64,000 nt of DNA, taken from positions 6,326,501 through 6,390,500 of the forward strand of contig NC_080043.1 of assembly GCF_012489685.1 (NCBI RefSeq), written 5' to 3'. Source of the stretch: Lotus japonicus (lineage: Eukaryota; Streptophyta; Magnoliopsida; Fabales; Fabaceae). Shown piece by piece: positions 54,001 through 64,000 of the stretch. A program made the position numbers and the translations under genes. The notes beneath the pieces were generated by a model that had not been told where the DNA came from, did no database searches, and saw only the letters and a program-made list of their open reading frames with translations. The first letter of the stretch is position 1. Each line of letters begins with the position of its first letter.

Positions 54001-54136
54001 TTGGCACGCTGATCTTGCCTCCAAATACTGGAGGAACCTATATCGTCCACGTTTAGACATGTATGATGCACAATTCCATGCTTGGCTTGGTGCTTTTAGT
54101 GGTCATGCGGACTATGTGGACATCACCACAGATTGA
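51096..54136 (+). CDS. MULE transposase with SWIM zinc finger and C-terminal OTU cysteine-protease domain (one in-frame TGA)
   Basis: The five exons are 51096-51236, 51322-52499, 52590-52900, 52983-53845 and 53951-54136. All introns are GT-AG, phases agree, and the total is 893 codons. Exon 2 holds the FAR1/MuDR-type N-terminal region and the MULE DDE core (first Asp in VIMDCTYKT at 51964-51966, second in VTDRDLAL at 52156-52158). Exon 3 holds NRAEGAHASLK and a SWIM-type zinc finger (CDC...CGC, about 52847-52890). After a Lys-rich linker, exons 4-5 form an OTU domain with EDDGNCGYR (catalytic Cys codon 53483-53485) and a later NHW (His codon 53834-53836). OTU enzymes remove ubiquitin, so the fusion could stabilise the transposase or its partners. 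A TGA at 51571-51573 (after KDDKGW) breaks exon 2; without read-through this copy makes no full transposase. Confidence 0.87.
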
Positions 54137-54538
54137 ATGTTCTTGTATTGTGTAATATTAATTTGTAAACTCTCTGTAATTTGGTAGAATGTGGCCCTTA
54201 TCACAGGTTGTTGTTAATGATGAAAACCTAGACATCATCGTAGATTGGCAGGTTCATGCGTGTACTTTTGGTAATGTTAATTTGATGTACTTTTGGTAAT
54301 GTTAATTTGATGTACTCTTGTCATTTTCATTTTCATTACCCTCCACCACCAACCCTGACATTACTCTCAACCACCAGCCCCAACCACTCTTCTACCATCC
54401 ACCAGTACACCTTAAATGTTTTGACCGCACTCCTGAGCTATAAATCTATGTTGTGTCTTGCCTCTTCTTCTCACTCTTCATTCCTCATCTTCCTGTCTAT
54501 TGTGTCTTGACTCTTCTTCTTACTCCTCATTCTACACA
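54137..54538 (+). other. Spacer and leader between transposase and HROB-like gene
   Basis: This is the transposase 3' flank followed by a C-rich leader. A CTATAAA box at 54439-54445 lies 94 bp before the ATG at 54539 and is a plausible promoter for the next gene. Confidence 0.5.
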
Positions 54539-55297
54539 ATGGAACAAGACCCAAATCCATTCCTCCGCCATTGCAAAGGTCAAAGCAACAACTCTGGCAG
54601 CTCTCGTCCTCTCATTCCTGGCCCGGCTGGCGCCATCCAGGCTGCCATGTATGCCCGTAGATCCACCCCGAACACACCACTCATTCCGACCCAGGAAATC
54701 GTGAGGCGTGTGCTAGATCATGGATCAACCGAAACCGATCCTGATTTCAACTCACATGTTTGGCTATCAGCCCTGCAAGAGTGGGGAATAGCCACTCCGC
54801 TGGGCTCTCTGACAGCGAACGTTGAGAGGGTGGAGAATGTTGTTGCTGTTATCAAATCTTGCACTCCCAATGGATTTGGAGATGCGAAAGTTACCCTCAA
54901 GGTATGTCTTGAGTTTGGGTTTTGTAAGGCCTTGTTTTTTGTCCCCCTTGACTAACCGTTCTAATTTACTTCTCAAACGATTTCAAAAATTTAGGACCCC
55001 ACGGGTGCCGTTGATGCTAGCATCCACCGCAAGGCATTTACTCACAGTGAATTTGCGAATGACATAACTGTTGGATCTGTTCTCGTTCTCCAAAAGGTCT
55101 GAAACCTAAACATGAAACTTGCTTCATTTTTTGGACAGTTAAGCATGGTTTAATTAAAGTATACATTTCACTTGCAGGTTGCTGTGTTTGCACCTAGAGG
55201 AACTGTTTGTTATCTTAATATAACATTGCCCAACCTAGTGAAGGTATTCCCAAAAGATTGCGGACCCCATGACTTCATCGATATCACAGAGGAATAA
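54539..55297 (+). CDS. HROB-like homologous-recombination OB-fold protein carried by the MULE
   Basis: The three exons are 54539-54901, 54995-55096 and 55178-55297, all phase 0, giving 194 residues. An N-terminal PLIPGPAGAIQAAM motif is followed by a short helical part. The OB-fold then reads VVAVIKSCTPNG, KDPTG, IHRK, VGSVLVLQKVAVF and LNITLPNLVKVF. That series (K-S-x-x...K-D-P-T-G...x-H-R...G-S-V-L-x-L-x-x-x-x-V-F...Y-L-N-I-T) is the signature of HROB (MCM8IP), which recruits the MCM8-MCM9 helicase for homologous recombination. The product is much shorter than cellular HROB: it keeps PGPAG and the OB-fold and lacks most of the long N-terminal region. It is intact, with no stop or frameshift. 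It lies between the transposase and the plant mobile domain gene inside the transposon, so it was probably captured from the host. Confidence 0.82.
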
Positions 55298-55541
55298 TTT
55301 TGTTTTCGGTGTTGCTTATGTTTAATTTGGTTGTGTAACCGTTTAACTTATTGTCATGGATTACTACATGCTTTGAATTATTTATATGTTGTCGTTGTTT
55401 CTGTTTTTTTCATTATAAGAGTCATAATATTAAGACTAAAAATATAACACATGCAAATAAAACGAGGAAAGAGTCATAACATAACATAAAAAGTCCTAAC
55501 ATATACATAATAATGGATCCCACATAACAAGTGTAATAAAA
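55298..55541. other. Convergent 3' region between HROB-like and plant mobile domain genes
   Basis: The two genes converge here. The 244 bp hold their 3' untranslated regions, AT-rich. Confidence 0.5.
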
Positions 55542-57847
55542 TCACTCTCCCCGACCCCGCCCCCTGCGACCTCTGGGTCCACGAGCTCGACCTCCACGAA
55601 CACCCTCTCCAGGATCACCCTCTCCACGAGCTCTGCCTCCACGAGCTCCGCCTCCACGGGGTCTGCCTCCACGAGCTCTGCCTCCACGAGCTCTGCCTCC
55701 CGCAGCTGCGGCTCCTCGAATAGCAGAAAAGGCAACTCCCTGGGTACCAACGAAGGAACTCCGTCGAAAGAGATCGAGCGCCCTCTCCGTGAGGATCCGG
55801 GGCTGTGTCCCTGGAGCATAAGCACCTGGCACCTCCAGGGACTGCTCCAACAACTCCACACCCCTACGTATGGCAGACTGCATAAAAATAATATACAAAA
55901 ATAATTTCATTAACAAAAATCACAATTGAATGAATAAAAATAATATACAAGTTTAGAATCCAAACTTACCACGGCACTAAGCTCCTCCCTCCTATCCTCA
56001 GGGATGATGAACACATGTGACACTCTGCTATACCACCTCATGTAACCCTCCACCGCCTCTCCCGGATATGTAGCAGGTATCCCCTGAGGGCGGAGGTGCG
56101 GCTCAAACTCAGCATAGGCAGCATCTGCGGTCTCAGCAAGTGACCCCGTCGTCTGGATCTCAGAGGGGTGTCGAGGGATGTCCTGTATGAAGCCAAACTG
56201 GCGCATAACCCGCTCTGGTAGATGTAGGCTCACAGACCGGCCGTAAGGTGTCCGGATGTAGCCGGAATAGAGGGCCCTGGGATCCCGCGGTCGAACATCT
56301 CGATGGTCCTCAAAAGGGGTCCATGTGATATCATCCACTGTAAGCTCATCGAGCATGACCCGTCTCTCATCGAGTCCGGAATGCGCGATCCGAGACGTGG
56401 ACCACCGCTGCGCCCTAGGCTGGTCCTGTGTGTAGCCGGGGACCTCCGTCCTGATAATGACGCTGCTGGATATGTACTCATACGCCCATGACAGCACAAG
56501 GGAGGTGAACCCACCGATCTGCGCTGTCTTCCTGCGGGAAGCACGACTCAGCTGTTCGTACAACGAAGCCAGCGCAATCGCACCCCACGCGTACTCCGAC
56601 ACGCGACCGAGGTCCTCAAGCATCCCGATCCAGTAGACAGTAGTGTGGTAACCACCACTCTTGCTGGCAAAGAGGGTGGCACCAAGCTGGTTCACCAGCC
56701 AGATCCTAGCAGCATCCTCATAGCGTCCCCCTACAATGAAATGAATTAAGTTAACAGTTATTAATAATACTCTAAAAATAAATACAACTTAATAAAGTAA
56801 TTATTAAGACATACCATCCATAGCAGACGTGTACATGGTCTTCAAAGTAATGAACCGAATGTTCTGGCCACCCGCCGCCTCAAACTCAGCCAGATAAGCA
56901 GCAACAGATCCTCCCAGGAGCTGGGCGCAGAGCGCTGCAACCTCGTCTCGCTCCCCTCTGCCCGGAGTGTAGAACCTCGACCCTGTGGGAAGATGGAGAA
57001 TAGCCGACACATCGTCCAGGGTGATAGTCATCTCCCCGAACGGCATGTGGAAGCTACTCGTCTCCTCATGCCATCTCTCAACAAGGGCCAGTACGACAGC
57101 TGGGTCTGTCTCCGGTAACCCGCACCAAGGCAGGTGATACAAACCCGTCTGCTGCAGCAGCTGTCGCACAGCTGTGTGGGCCTCTGAATCGCCATCACAG
57201 GGGAGGTTCCATACCTTCCCCCCAACAGTGGCCACCCTCAATGTCCGACGGTCCACGTACCGCGGGTCTGTGCGAAGAAGTGCCTGCCACGTCCAAGGAG
57301 CCTTGTGGTCAGGATAATGCGCAAGAAGCGACAGATCCTCAGGCCCCCCGGGAAACGGTGCCACCCTCTGGATGAGGTCGTCATCCGCGCCGCCCTCTGC
57401 CACCACATCTGGCACAACATCAGCAGCATCAATCTCCTCCTGGAGAATAAGAGGCTCCTCCTCCTCACCACTGGCCTCAGAAGCAGTCTCAGAAGCAGTC
57501 TCAGAAGCAGACTCCTCGCCACTGGGCTCCGAAGAAGAATGCTCGCCAGATGTCTCCTCAAGAGGTAACTCAACCATCGGAGAGACCGGAGTAGGATGAG
57601 GCTGAGGCTCAGCCGGAGTACCTGACGGAGCTGTAGTAGATGGACCACCTGACGGAGGTGTAGCAGACGGACACGGAGACGGAGCCCCGGCCGGAGTAGC
57701 AGACGGAGACGGAGACGGGGCCGAAGCCTCAACCGCCTGACTAGCTGCTCGATGGTCGCCGCGCCGCGTAGAAGCATGCAAGCGCTCGTGGCGATCCTCT
57801 GCATCATCGACTGTAGAAGATCGAGACCTCTTCCTCCCGCCCTTCAT
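55542..57847 (-). CDS. Plant mobile domain (PMD, MAIN/MAIL-like) protein carried by the MULE
   Basis: The three exons are 57847-56815, 56730-55970 and 55877-55542, with GT-AG introns and correct phase; 710 codons including stop. The N-terminus is basic (KGGRKRSRSS) then rich in Pro, Ser, Ala and acidic repeats. The PMD starts at about residue 195, with the landmarks LVERWHEETSSFHMPFGEMT and ITLDDVSAILHLPTG, and continues through exon 2. The C-terminus is a run of RG/RGG-type repeats (GGRARGGRPRGG...), which often bind RNA. The PMD occurs in host MAIN and MAIL1 proteins, which affect silencing and genome stability, and in transposons of both the gypsy and Mutator kinds. The ATG at 57847 was chosen because the 11 codons before it look like leader DNA. 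Confidence 0.85.
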
Positions 57848-58195
57848 TCTCCTATGAAAAGCAAACAAATTTAACATCAAATTACAACTTGAACAACTTT
57901 AACAGTTACAACTTGTACAAACATCTCTCATATAGCAACAAACATCTCTCATATAGAAACAAACATCTCTCATATAGCATCAACACCCTTTCTAATTTGT
58001 CAATCTAGATAACTAAAATGCAACATTAAGGAAGTTCCCTAGTTCTAATAAGCCGATACCATCAACACCCTTTCCCAGTGTCATGACACTAAAATATTTG
58101 AAAATTTGTACAAAATATTCAGCCCAATAGATGGAGGAAAACTAAAAAAAACTGGCTTAAAAAAACTGCCTTAAACTGCCTTAAACTGGTTTAGA
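57848..58195 (-). other. Leader and promoter side of the plant mobile domain gene
   Basis: AT-rich with the 21-bp triple repeat described separately. No other gene. Confidence 0.4.
57918..57980. repeat. Three tandem copies of a 21-bp unit
   Basis: The unit CAAACATCTCTCATATAG plus 3 bases is repeated at 57918, 57939 and 57960 with almost no change, just upstream of the plant mobile domain gene ATG. Confidence 0.9.
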
Positions 58196-58670
58196 ATCGG
58201 GAAATGTTTTCCCATTACAGAATCGGAAAAACATTTTCCATTACAGAATCGGAAAATGTTTTTCCGATTTTACAGTAACCCAGAAACCAGAACTGGAAAC
58301 GACCCACTCGTGCCCATGACCGTTTCATGCCATTTCAGTCAATAAAACCTACCTCTAATCAATAATCAACTACCCTAGTGTTCAACATTCACCTAATAAT
58401 CCATCAACTACCTATAATCATCAATCAATGTGAGAGAATCAATAAAAATGGAACTTACCTTTTGAATGTAATGGAATGGGAGTTCCGGAGCTTTGAGGAA
58501 GCTTTGATGATGATGGGACCGAACGCAAGTTTGGGAGAGATTTGAAGAGGGAGTGATTTGGGGAGGGAAATGGGTTTTGAAAATTATGTTTCAAAACCTA
58601 TCTGATGCTGTTATATCAATACGAATCGGTAAATGATAAACCGATACGTATCGGAAAATCATTTACCGAT
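58196..58670. repeat. Five subterminal palindromes, right end
   Basis: Variants of the left-end palindrome occur at 58196-58215, 58222-58241, 58248-58268, 58625-58645 and 58650-58670. The first three read CGGGAAA/CGGAAAA...TTTTCC, while the last two match the left-end type (CGGTAAAT, ATTTACCG). Confidence 0.8.
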
Positions 58671-58711
58671 ATTAATCCTGAGGGTTTCCGGTAATTTCCC
58701 CCACTTTAAGT

Positions 58712-58753
58712 GGGGCGGGAAGCCTAAGGGCTGGGGTGTTAAACCCAATTCCC
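58712..58753 (-). repeat. Right terminal inverted repeat of the MULE
   Basis: The reverse complement matches the left end over 42 bp with about seven differences. The target duplication GACATTAAG follows at 58754-58762. Confidence 0.85.
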
Positions 58754-58762
58754 GACATTAAG

Positions 58763-59684
58763 TATATAAAACCAATTTGAGGATCTGCAGCAGAGTTTAG
58801 AACACTCTAATCAGCATTTGAAAATTAAAACCCAGATATCATATATTGTTGAAAATTCAAGTAAAATTGTTGTAAGGTCCATGCTAATAATACGAAGACT
58901 TGACATAATACAAAAATTCTATATAATACATGATAAAACACTAGAATCAACTGATGAGTGGAAGTATTTTTTTAATACGTATATATTTTTTATAGGAGAC
59001 AAACATATTTGAACCGAGAAATATTATTTAAAGAAAATTAGATATATATGAACCATTTTGAACCAACCATAAGGCAAATGATTGAGAGTATGTTACAATT
59101 CAAATTAAAAGAAACTTACAATTAAAATCTAGAGTTGAATTGTAATTCATTATCAGTTTTACACTAATATTCAATTATATTATGTCATGTAGACAAAACA
59201 GTTTTATTTATCTTAAATATTAATTAAATTTTAAAAATATTTCTAATTTAATGAAAATTAATTGGATGTATGTGAAAATAAAATTTAAATAGAGCAGAAA
59301 CTTTTAATCCTACAATTTAAATTAGAAAATTGAAAGTTTGAATTACAACTATACTAGATATTATACTCGTGCTTTGCACGGGTTTACTTACAATATTTTT
59401 TAACATTATATATAAATTATTATAGTGTAATAAATAAAAAAAAAATTTAATTATAAATGTAAAAAAACTGTGTTAAGATATTTCAATAAATATTATTATA
59501 TTTTTTTATAAATAATTAATATTACTCAAATTTTATTATTGATATTTAATTATTAGCATAGAAATGATTTTTAAAAATTAAAAAATTTATGAAAAATTAT
59601 TAAGTCAATTTGAAATATTTAAATTACGTAAAAAAAAATGTTAAGTGCTAGTGTCATGAAATAAATTTTAATATCATTTTTTAT
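58763..59684. other. Very AT-rich intergenic DNA
   Basis: No gene was seen. A hairpin CGTGCTTTGCACG (59368-59380) in the context TATTATACTCGTGC...CACGGGTT is seen at many plant transposon ends; which family it marks here is not clear. Confidence 0.35.
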
Positions 59685-59689
59685 ACTTT

Positions 59690-60037
59690 TGTTCTGGAAA
59701 TAAACACTCAATAATGGTATAAGCCTCAAACCCTAATAAAGCAAGAGTCTAGTAATATCCTAATCTTTTAGAATAAATGCCGAATGATCCTTTGCAATGA
59801 TCATAAAGTCCTCTTATATAGGTTACATGAAACTCTAACTTTGCCACTAATGGGGCTTGTTGGGTCGTACCTCGCTCGGCTCAAATCCCTTACATACATC
59901 AACCACCCCTGGCGCTTGCCCTAAGGTGGTCCCTAATCTCCTAAGTCCTTTCTCTCGCTCCTAACGAGTTCCTCTCTTTTAGGTCTTGTTCGTCCCTGGG
60001 CAAGTTCCTCTAGGGTGTGGGGGGCTCGCCCAATCTA
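59690..60037 (-). mobile_element. Solo LTR related to the complete Tat element (348 bp)
   Basis: On the minus strand it begins TAGATTGGGCGAGCCCC, like the complete element's TGGACTGGGCGAGCCCC, has a CCTATATAAGAGG TATA region, and ends TTTCCAGAACA like the other LTRs. It is flanked by the 5-bp repeat ACTTT (59685-59689 and 60038-60042). No internal region is present on either side, so it arose by LTR-LTR recombination. The first two bases are TA instead of TG, a sign of age. Confidence 0.78.
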
Positions 60038-60042
60038 ACTTT

Positions 60043-63000
60043 TTACCAAGAAAGTCATTTGTTGTGACTTGTCAAGGTCAAGAAGAATAAATTAATTTTA
60101 AATTTTAGAATTATGATAAGTGATAACATAAAATTCGCGAATGTTTTCTCAAAGCTGATAGCCAAGAGACTTATAATCTCTCGAGGTTCTACGATTACAT
60201 TAAATGGATATGCCTCTCACAACGAACATTTATTCAACTTTGACCATTATTATTTTTCTCTATTATGCTTCCTTAAGTGATTTTTTTTCTTACAACAAAA
60301 GATGAATATTATTAATAGCAAATGATTCATGAGAACAACCCTTTCATGGATAAGTAATTTTTACTAATATATCATATATCACAATTATTATTAGATATTT
60401 TTTCAATAATGCACCTACATGTTATAGTTAACTTTAAATGCATTTTAGCGGCGCTTTTTAATTTTAAAACTATTTATCTACATTATTATTAAAAATATTA
60501 TTTTATTATTAACTAATTTTAATTTTTAATATTTGTCAAATGAAAAACTAAAGACAATTTTAGTTTTTTTTTAACAAAATTAATTTTTAATATTGACAAT
60601 AATTTTTTTTAGTTTTTAATATGAGAATTATATGGTTTAATGCATTTAATACTCTTTGCTAATGTGTTTAATGCAAAAGCTCAAATGAGCTTTATATATA
60701 TATATATAGATATAGATGTATTAGATTTACCTAATGCATTAGGAAGAAATGAGGTCAGAGCAATTATATATATATACTGAATGTCAGAATTAGCAATATT
60801 CTCTTCTTGTTGTAAAGGATTTTTTTGGGGAAAAGATATATAAAGCAGTCCACTCATCATTTATTATTTCACTTTATCATGAAAATGAAACAACGAGCTA
60901 GCATTATTGTGGATATATATTCTGTCAACACCTTGGGCATATACTATTAAGTCACTGGATTAAAATTCCACAAGTGGCATATAGCATTCAAGTGATTCAA
61001 CACCGCAATGCCTCTTCTGCCCAAAAAGATAAATGGCAAATCCCGGAAATCCAGTGATAAATTGACCTTTTTTTTTTCTTTTTCTGATCTTAATTCTTTT
61101 AACAAGTTTGAAGAAGAAGCACTTCTAGCTAGGGCCATACATTCCCTCTCCATAATAATATTAACGGATGGGGGAACCTTATCCTTTAATTGATTTCTGT
61201 GAAAGCAAAAATTATCCTTTGTGTTGCTTCAACTTGACCAATTCTTGTACACAAGTGTTGACGTATCATTGGAAGAATTGAAATGGTTCCATCTTTCACA
61301 CAGTACTCACATGAACTAACCTGACAAAATTCTAAAACCCATTGAAGTGCTAAAAGCCTTAAACACGGTAAAGTACATCATCATTGTGTAGTGAATAGTA
61401 ATCATCAATATTGCTCTCATATTCCTTCCTGACACGCCTTTGAATGACAAAAAAAAATTCAATACAGTTCCCTCAAAAGAAAAAAAATAATACTAGATAT
61501 TATAAAGAAATTAAATGTTACTTGAGTACTCGAATAGTTGTTCAATTGAATGCATGCTTTGGATACAAGGAGGAAAACCACTACAAGCTAAAATTATGGT
61601 GAATATAGTTGTCCACCTTGGTTTTCTATTGTTCATGTACTCAACCAAGCAAAATTTCAGACTTATCCTTTAACTGCAATTCAGGGAGAAAATATCTAAA
61701 TGTCGACATATCCAAAATCGTATGGGCTTCCTCAAAACTCTCGAAATGTTCATGTTCATTTGACACAGAATAATTTACCTGCATAAATATTGGACGGCCC
61801 ACTAGGATTTATCCACAGAAGTGCTATTGTAAAATAATGACAAAATGTAAACAATGCATCCCATCATCTGATCACAGTTGATTAGAGAATCGATACTTCA
61901 CCATCAGCTTGCAGCATATGTAAAAATTGTTGTATTCGCCATGACTCATTTGAATCTAGTGGTGCACTTGTTTATTAATTGCTCGCTCCTTCAATTGAGT
62001 GCCATTTGAATATGACCTTACAACTTTCAGGTTTTTACATTTTTGGTTGAAATAATTTTTCTAAGTTTAGGTTGACGTGTGAGTCGGCTGCAAAACTAAC
62101 ATAATGATTCTTAATTAAGTGATTATTCAATAAAATGATTATAGTTGAAAGAAACTTTGGTAAAATGTGAAAACAGATAAATAAATGCTCAAACGGCTAA
62201 AAGTAAAGCTTGAAATGTAAAGGAGGGCCGAAGAACCAAGTAAAGACTTGAAAAGTAAAGGATAAATAAGGGAAATAAACAAAGGAAGTGTGGGAAATAA
62301 AAGCAGAGAAATAATAACAACACACTTTAAAATACACTTCATATGATTGGTTTAATTTTATAAATGTTGGCACACTTTCCCTATTTTCAAAAAATATCTT
62401 AAATTTTCAAAAAATCAAACAATCAATCATAAGGAATGTGTTAAAATTTGTCCTTAAAATTACTAGCACTTCTGAAAATACTCAAAATAGTATATTACTT
62501 GTACCAAAAGAAACAAACATATATTTTTTCTTTTTTTTGGTCAATTTTTTTTTCTTTTCAAATGTCAAAGTTAAATCTTTTCTGCCACGATTAATGTATA
62601 TTGGGCTATTTCCAAGATGTGGCCCAATAACAAGTCTAGTCCAATGGGTTAAGTTGACCATACGCCTTTAGCAAAAAAAACTTGATCACATGCCAACTCA
62701 CGTTTGACTATCTTTTTCTTACCTAAAAGAATTTGGTTGCCGTTGCGTCCCTAAAAACAGGGCAATTAAAGCCATCATCATCCCTTTACCTATGCTGTTT
62801 ATAAGTTTTTAGAATATCCTCAAATTTGCACTTGTGTACTGCAGATGGTAGGTTTAAGCCCCTCATAGTCCTTTTAGGTTGAGACAAGTGTAAGTTATTT
62901 GTAATGAAGTACAGACTCTCACACGGACACCGAACACAACACGACACCGATACTGCGACACGACTAAAACTCAAAAAGTAAGATACCGTTACACCACACA

Positions 63001-63550
63001 CATATATGTGTGTATCCCTTGGTATATTTCTATAAGCTCTTACCATAAAGTTTGGGAAATTGCTTTGATGTTTTCTTTGTAAAAAGGCTAGTTGTTTACA
63101 AAAAGAGTTAATCTATCTACCGGTTTTTCACTCATTTATTGATCATCATTGAAAATGCATTTGACTCTAGTTCTTCAAGTGATAAATTAGCAATTTCTTT
63201 CATTTTTTTTTTTTGATTCATCGGAAAACTAGCAATTTCTTTCATGCTTCACTCTAAAAAATTATGTTTTTTTTTAATACAAGTGTTCGAGCTGCAAAAA
63301 ATACTTTTTTAATCAAACACCGCGAAAAAGTGTCTAACACGTGTTGTGTAGGTGTCGAGCGGGTGTCGATGTATGTCGGTGTTTGACGCCGGGACACGTC
63401 ATATGTGAGAGGTGTTCATGCTTCATATTTTTCTTTGAACTTGACAATTTTTACTATTTTGGCACGTTAGTCGCTGCTTAAGAAAAAAGTGACTTGGGAG
63501 TTTAATAAAAAACTTAATTTGATTTTAACTGATTTTTCTCACACTATGAT
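60043..63550. other. AT-rich intergenic DNA, no gene recognised
   Basis: Short frames only. Near 62920-62990 and 63345-63405 are GACACCGA-type and GTGTCGG-type clusters in opposite orientation, a pattern common in plant transposon ends, but no complete element could be drawn. Confidence 0.4.
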
Positions 63551-63591
63551 CGCACTTTAAAAGTGTGTAGTTAACGCACTTTTAAAGTGCG
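63551..63591. repeat. Perfect 15-bp inverted repeat
   Basis: CGCACTTTAAAAGTG at 63551-63565 is followed after 11 bp by its exact reverse complement at 63577-63591. Each arm is itself nearly palindromic. Confidence 0.85.
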
Positions 63592-64000
63592 TTTGATGCA
63601 AATTTGCACAAAACTGATATCATATGATTTTTAAAAAATATGTGACCACCGCAGTAAATCTTGAATAATATTCTTTCAAAATTCAAAATAAAATACTAGA
63701 TGAAGGAATTTGATTAAATTCCACACAGTATCGATTACTTAATTTTTCTCTTCAACTTTATAGTTGGTCGACTTCGCATCCAAAATAAAAATTTGTCAAA
63801 TATTTCAAACTGCACCGCTCCTGATTGTGAAACAACTCTTAGAAATCGCATGAATTTTGGAATTCTGACTGCAGATTTGAGCGTAGAATTGTCATATTAC
63901 ATTAATTAAGAAGTGACACTCTCATATTTCTTCCAAAAATGAAAAAAAAATAAAGAAAAAAATATGTGTGAGAAATCAAACATGTGAGTGTTAGAATAGA
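63592..64000. other. AT-rich intergenic DNA to the window end
   Basis: Nothing recognisable. Confidence 0.4.

Larger units (their letters stand above)
50398..58753. mobile_element. Large Mutator-like transposon (8356 bp) with transposase-OTU, HROB-like and plant mobile domain genes
   Basis: Both ends start GGGA-TTGGGTTT (left GGGATTTGGGTTTGGCACCCC, right GGGAATTGGGTTTAACACCCC) and match over about 42 bp. A perfect 9-bp target duplication flanks the element. Inside the ends are arrays of short palindromes, eight at the left and five at the right. Three multi-exon genes fill the interior: transposase with OTU domain (+), HROB-like OB-fold gene (+) and plant mobile domain gene (-). All splice junctions keep phase. 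One TGA interrupts the transposase. This is a near-complete autonomous-type MULE. Confidence 0.92.

Noticed and set aside
57305..57807. Leu/Arg-rich frames of 87 and 189 codons within the plant mobile domain gene
   Set aside because: They are out-of-frame or opposite-strand readings of the Pro/Ser/Ala repeat region of that gene.
60947..61193. Overlapping small frames (61 and 68 codons) on both strands
   Set aside because: No recognisable domain and no supporting promoter or splice signals.
1..64000. CRISPR arrays, operons or prokaryotic features
   Set aside because: The spaced repeats seen are transposon palindromes, LTRs or microsatellites, and the gene structure is plainly eukaryotic.

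Overview
The window is nuclear DNA of a flowering plant, probably a eudicot and plausibly a legume. The evidence is AT-rich intergenic DNA, GT-AG introns, plant-specific gene families, and many plant mobile elements. The species cannot be fixed from the sequence alone. Only three ordinary host genes are clear. The first is a small arabinogalactan peptide gene (2424-2618, +). The second is a two-exon gene for a 146-residue Cys/His-rich protein (15918-17244, -). The third is a two-exon WIP-type C2H2 zinc-finger transcription factor gene (38905-41731, -). Almost everything else is mobile or captured DNA.

Left part (1-19.9 kb): a truncated relic of an LTR element (1332-1700), then the arabinogalactan peptide gene. 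A complete 10.6-kb Tat-type Ty3/gypsy retrotransposon follows (2903-13489). Its 280-bp LTRs look identical and are flanked by the duplication CCGTA. It carries sense gag-pol with one in-frame TGA, and an antisense spliced gene with a one-base frame break. Next come a decayed copia gag, a reductase exon relic, the Cys/His-rich gene with a hAT-type MITE in its intron, and MITE or CACTA-like debris. A 1.18-kb PIF/Harbinger-like element closes this part.

Middle (19.96-38.7 kb): a cluster of endogenous pararetrovirus (Caulimoviridae) DNA. Copy A is a scrambled + strand fragment. Copies B and C are full-length - strand units in tandem, each starting and ending at the tRNA-Met primer binding site. 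Copy C keeps three open genes: movement protein, capsid-protease-RT-RNase H polyprotein, and a third ORF. Copy B has one nonsense codon in the polyprotein.

Right part (38.9-64 kb): the WIP gene is followed by two tandem ~610-bp units, each containing a decayed plastid 16S rRNA 5' segment. Beyond these are MITEs, two short retroposons with long target duplications, and a 1.2-kb Mutator-like element with long terminal inverted repeats. The most striking object is an 8356-bp Mutator-like transposon (50398-58753) with an exact 9-bp target duplication. It carries three spliced genes: a MULE transposase fused to an OTU cysteine-protease domain, a homologous-recombination OB-fold (HROB-like) protein, and a plant mobile domain protein. 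Both ends carry arrays of ~20-bp palindromes. A related solo LTR (59690-60037) and gene-poor AT-rich DNA finish the window.

All gene models were built by eye from open frames, splice signals and phase. Family names come from motif recognition, not from searches.
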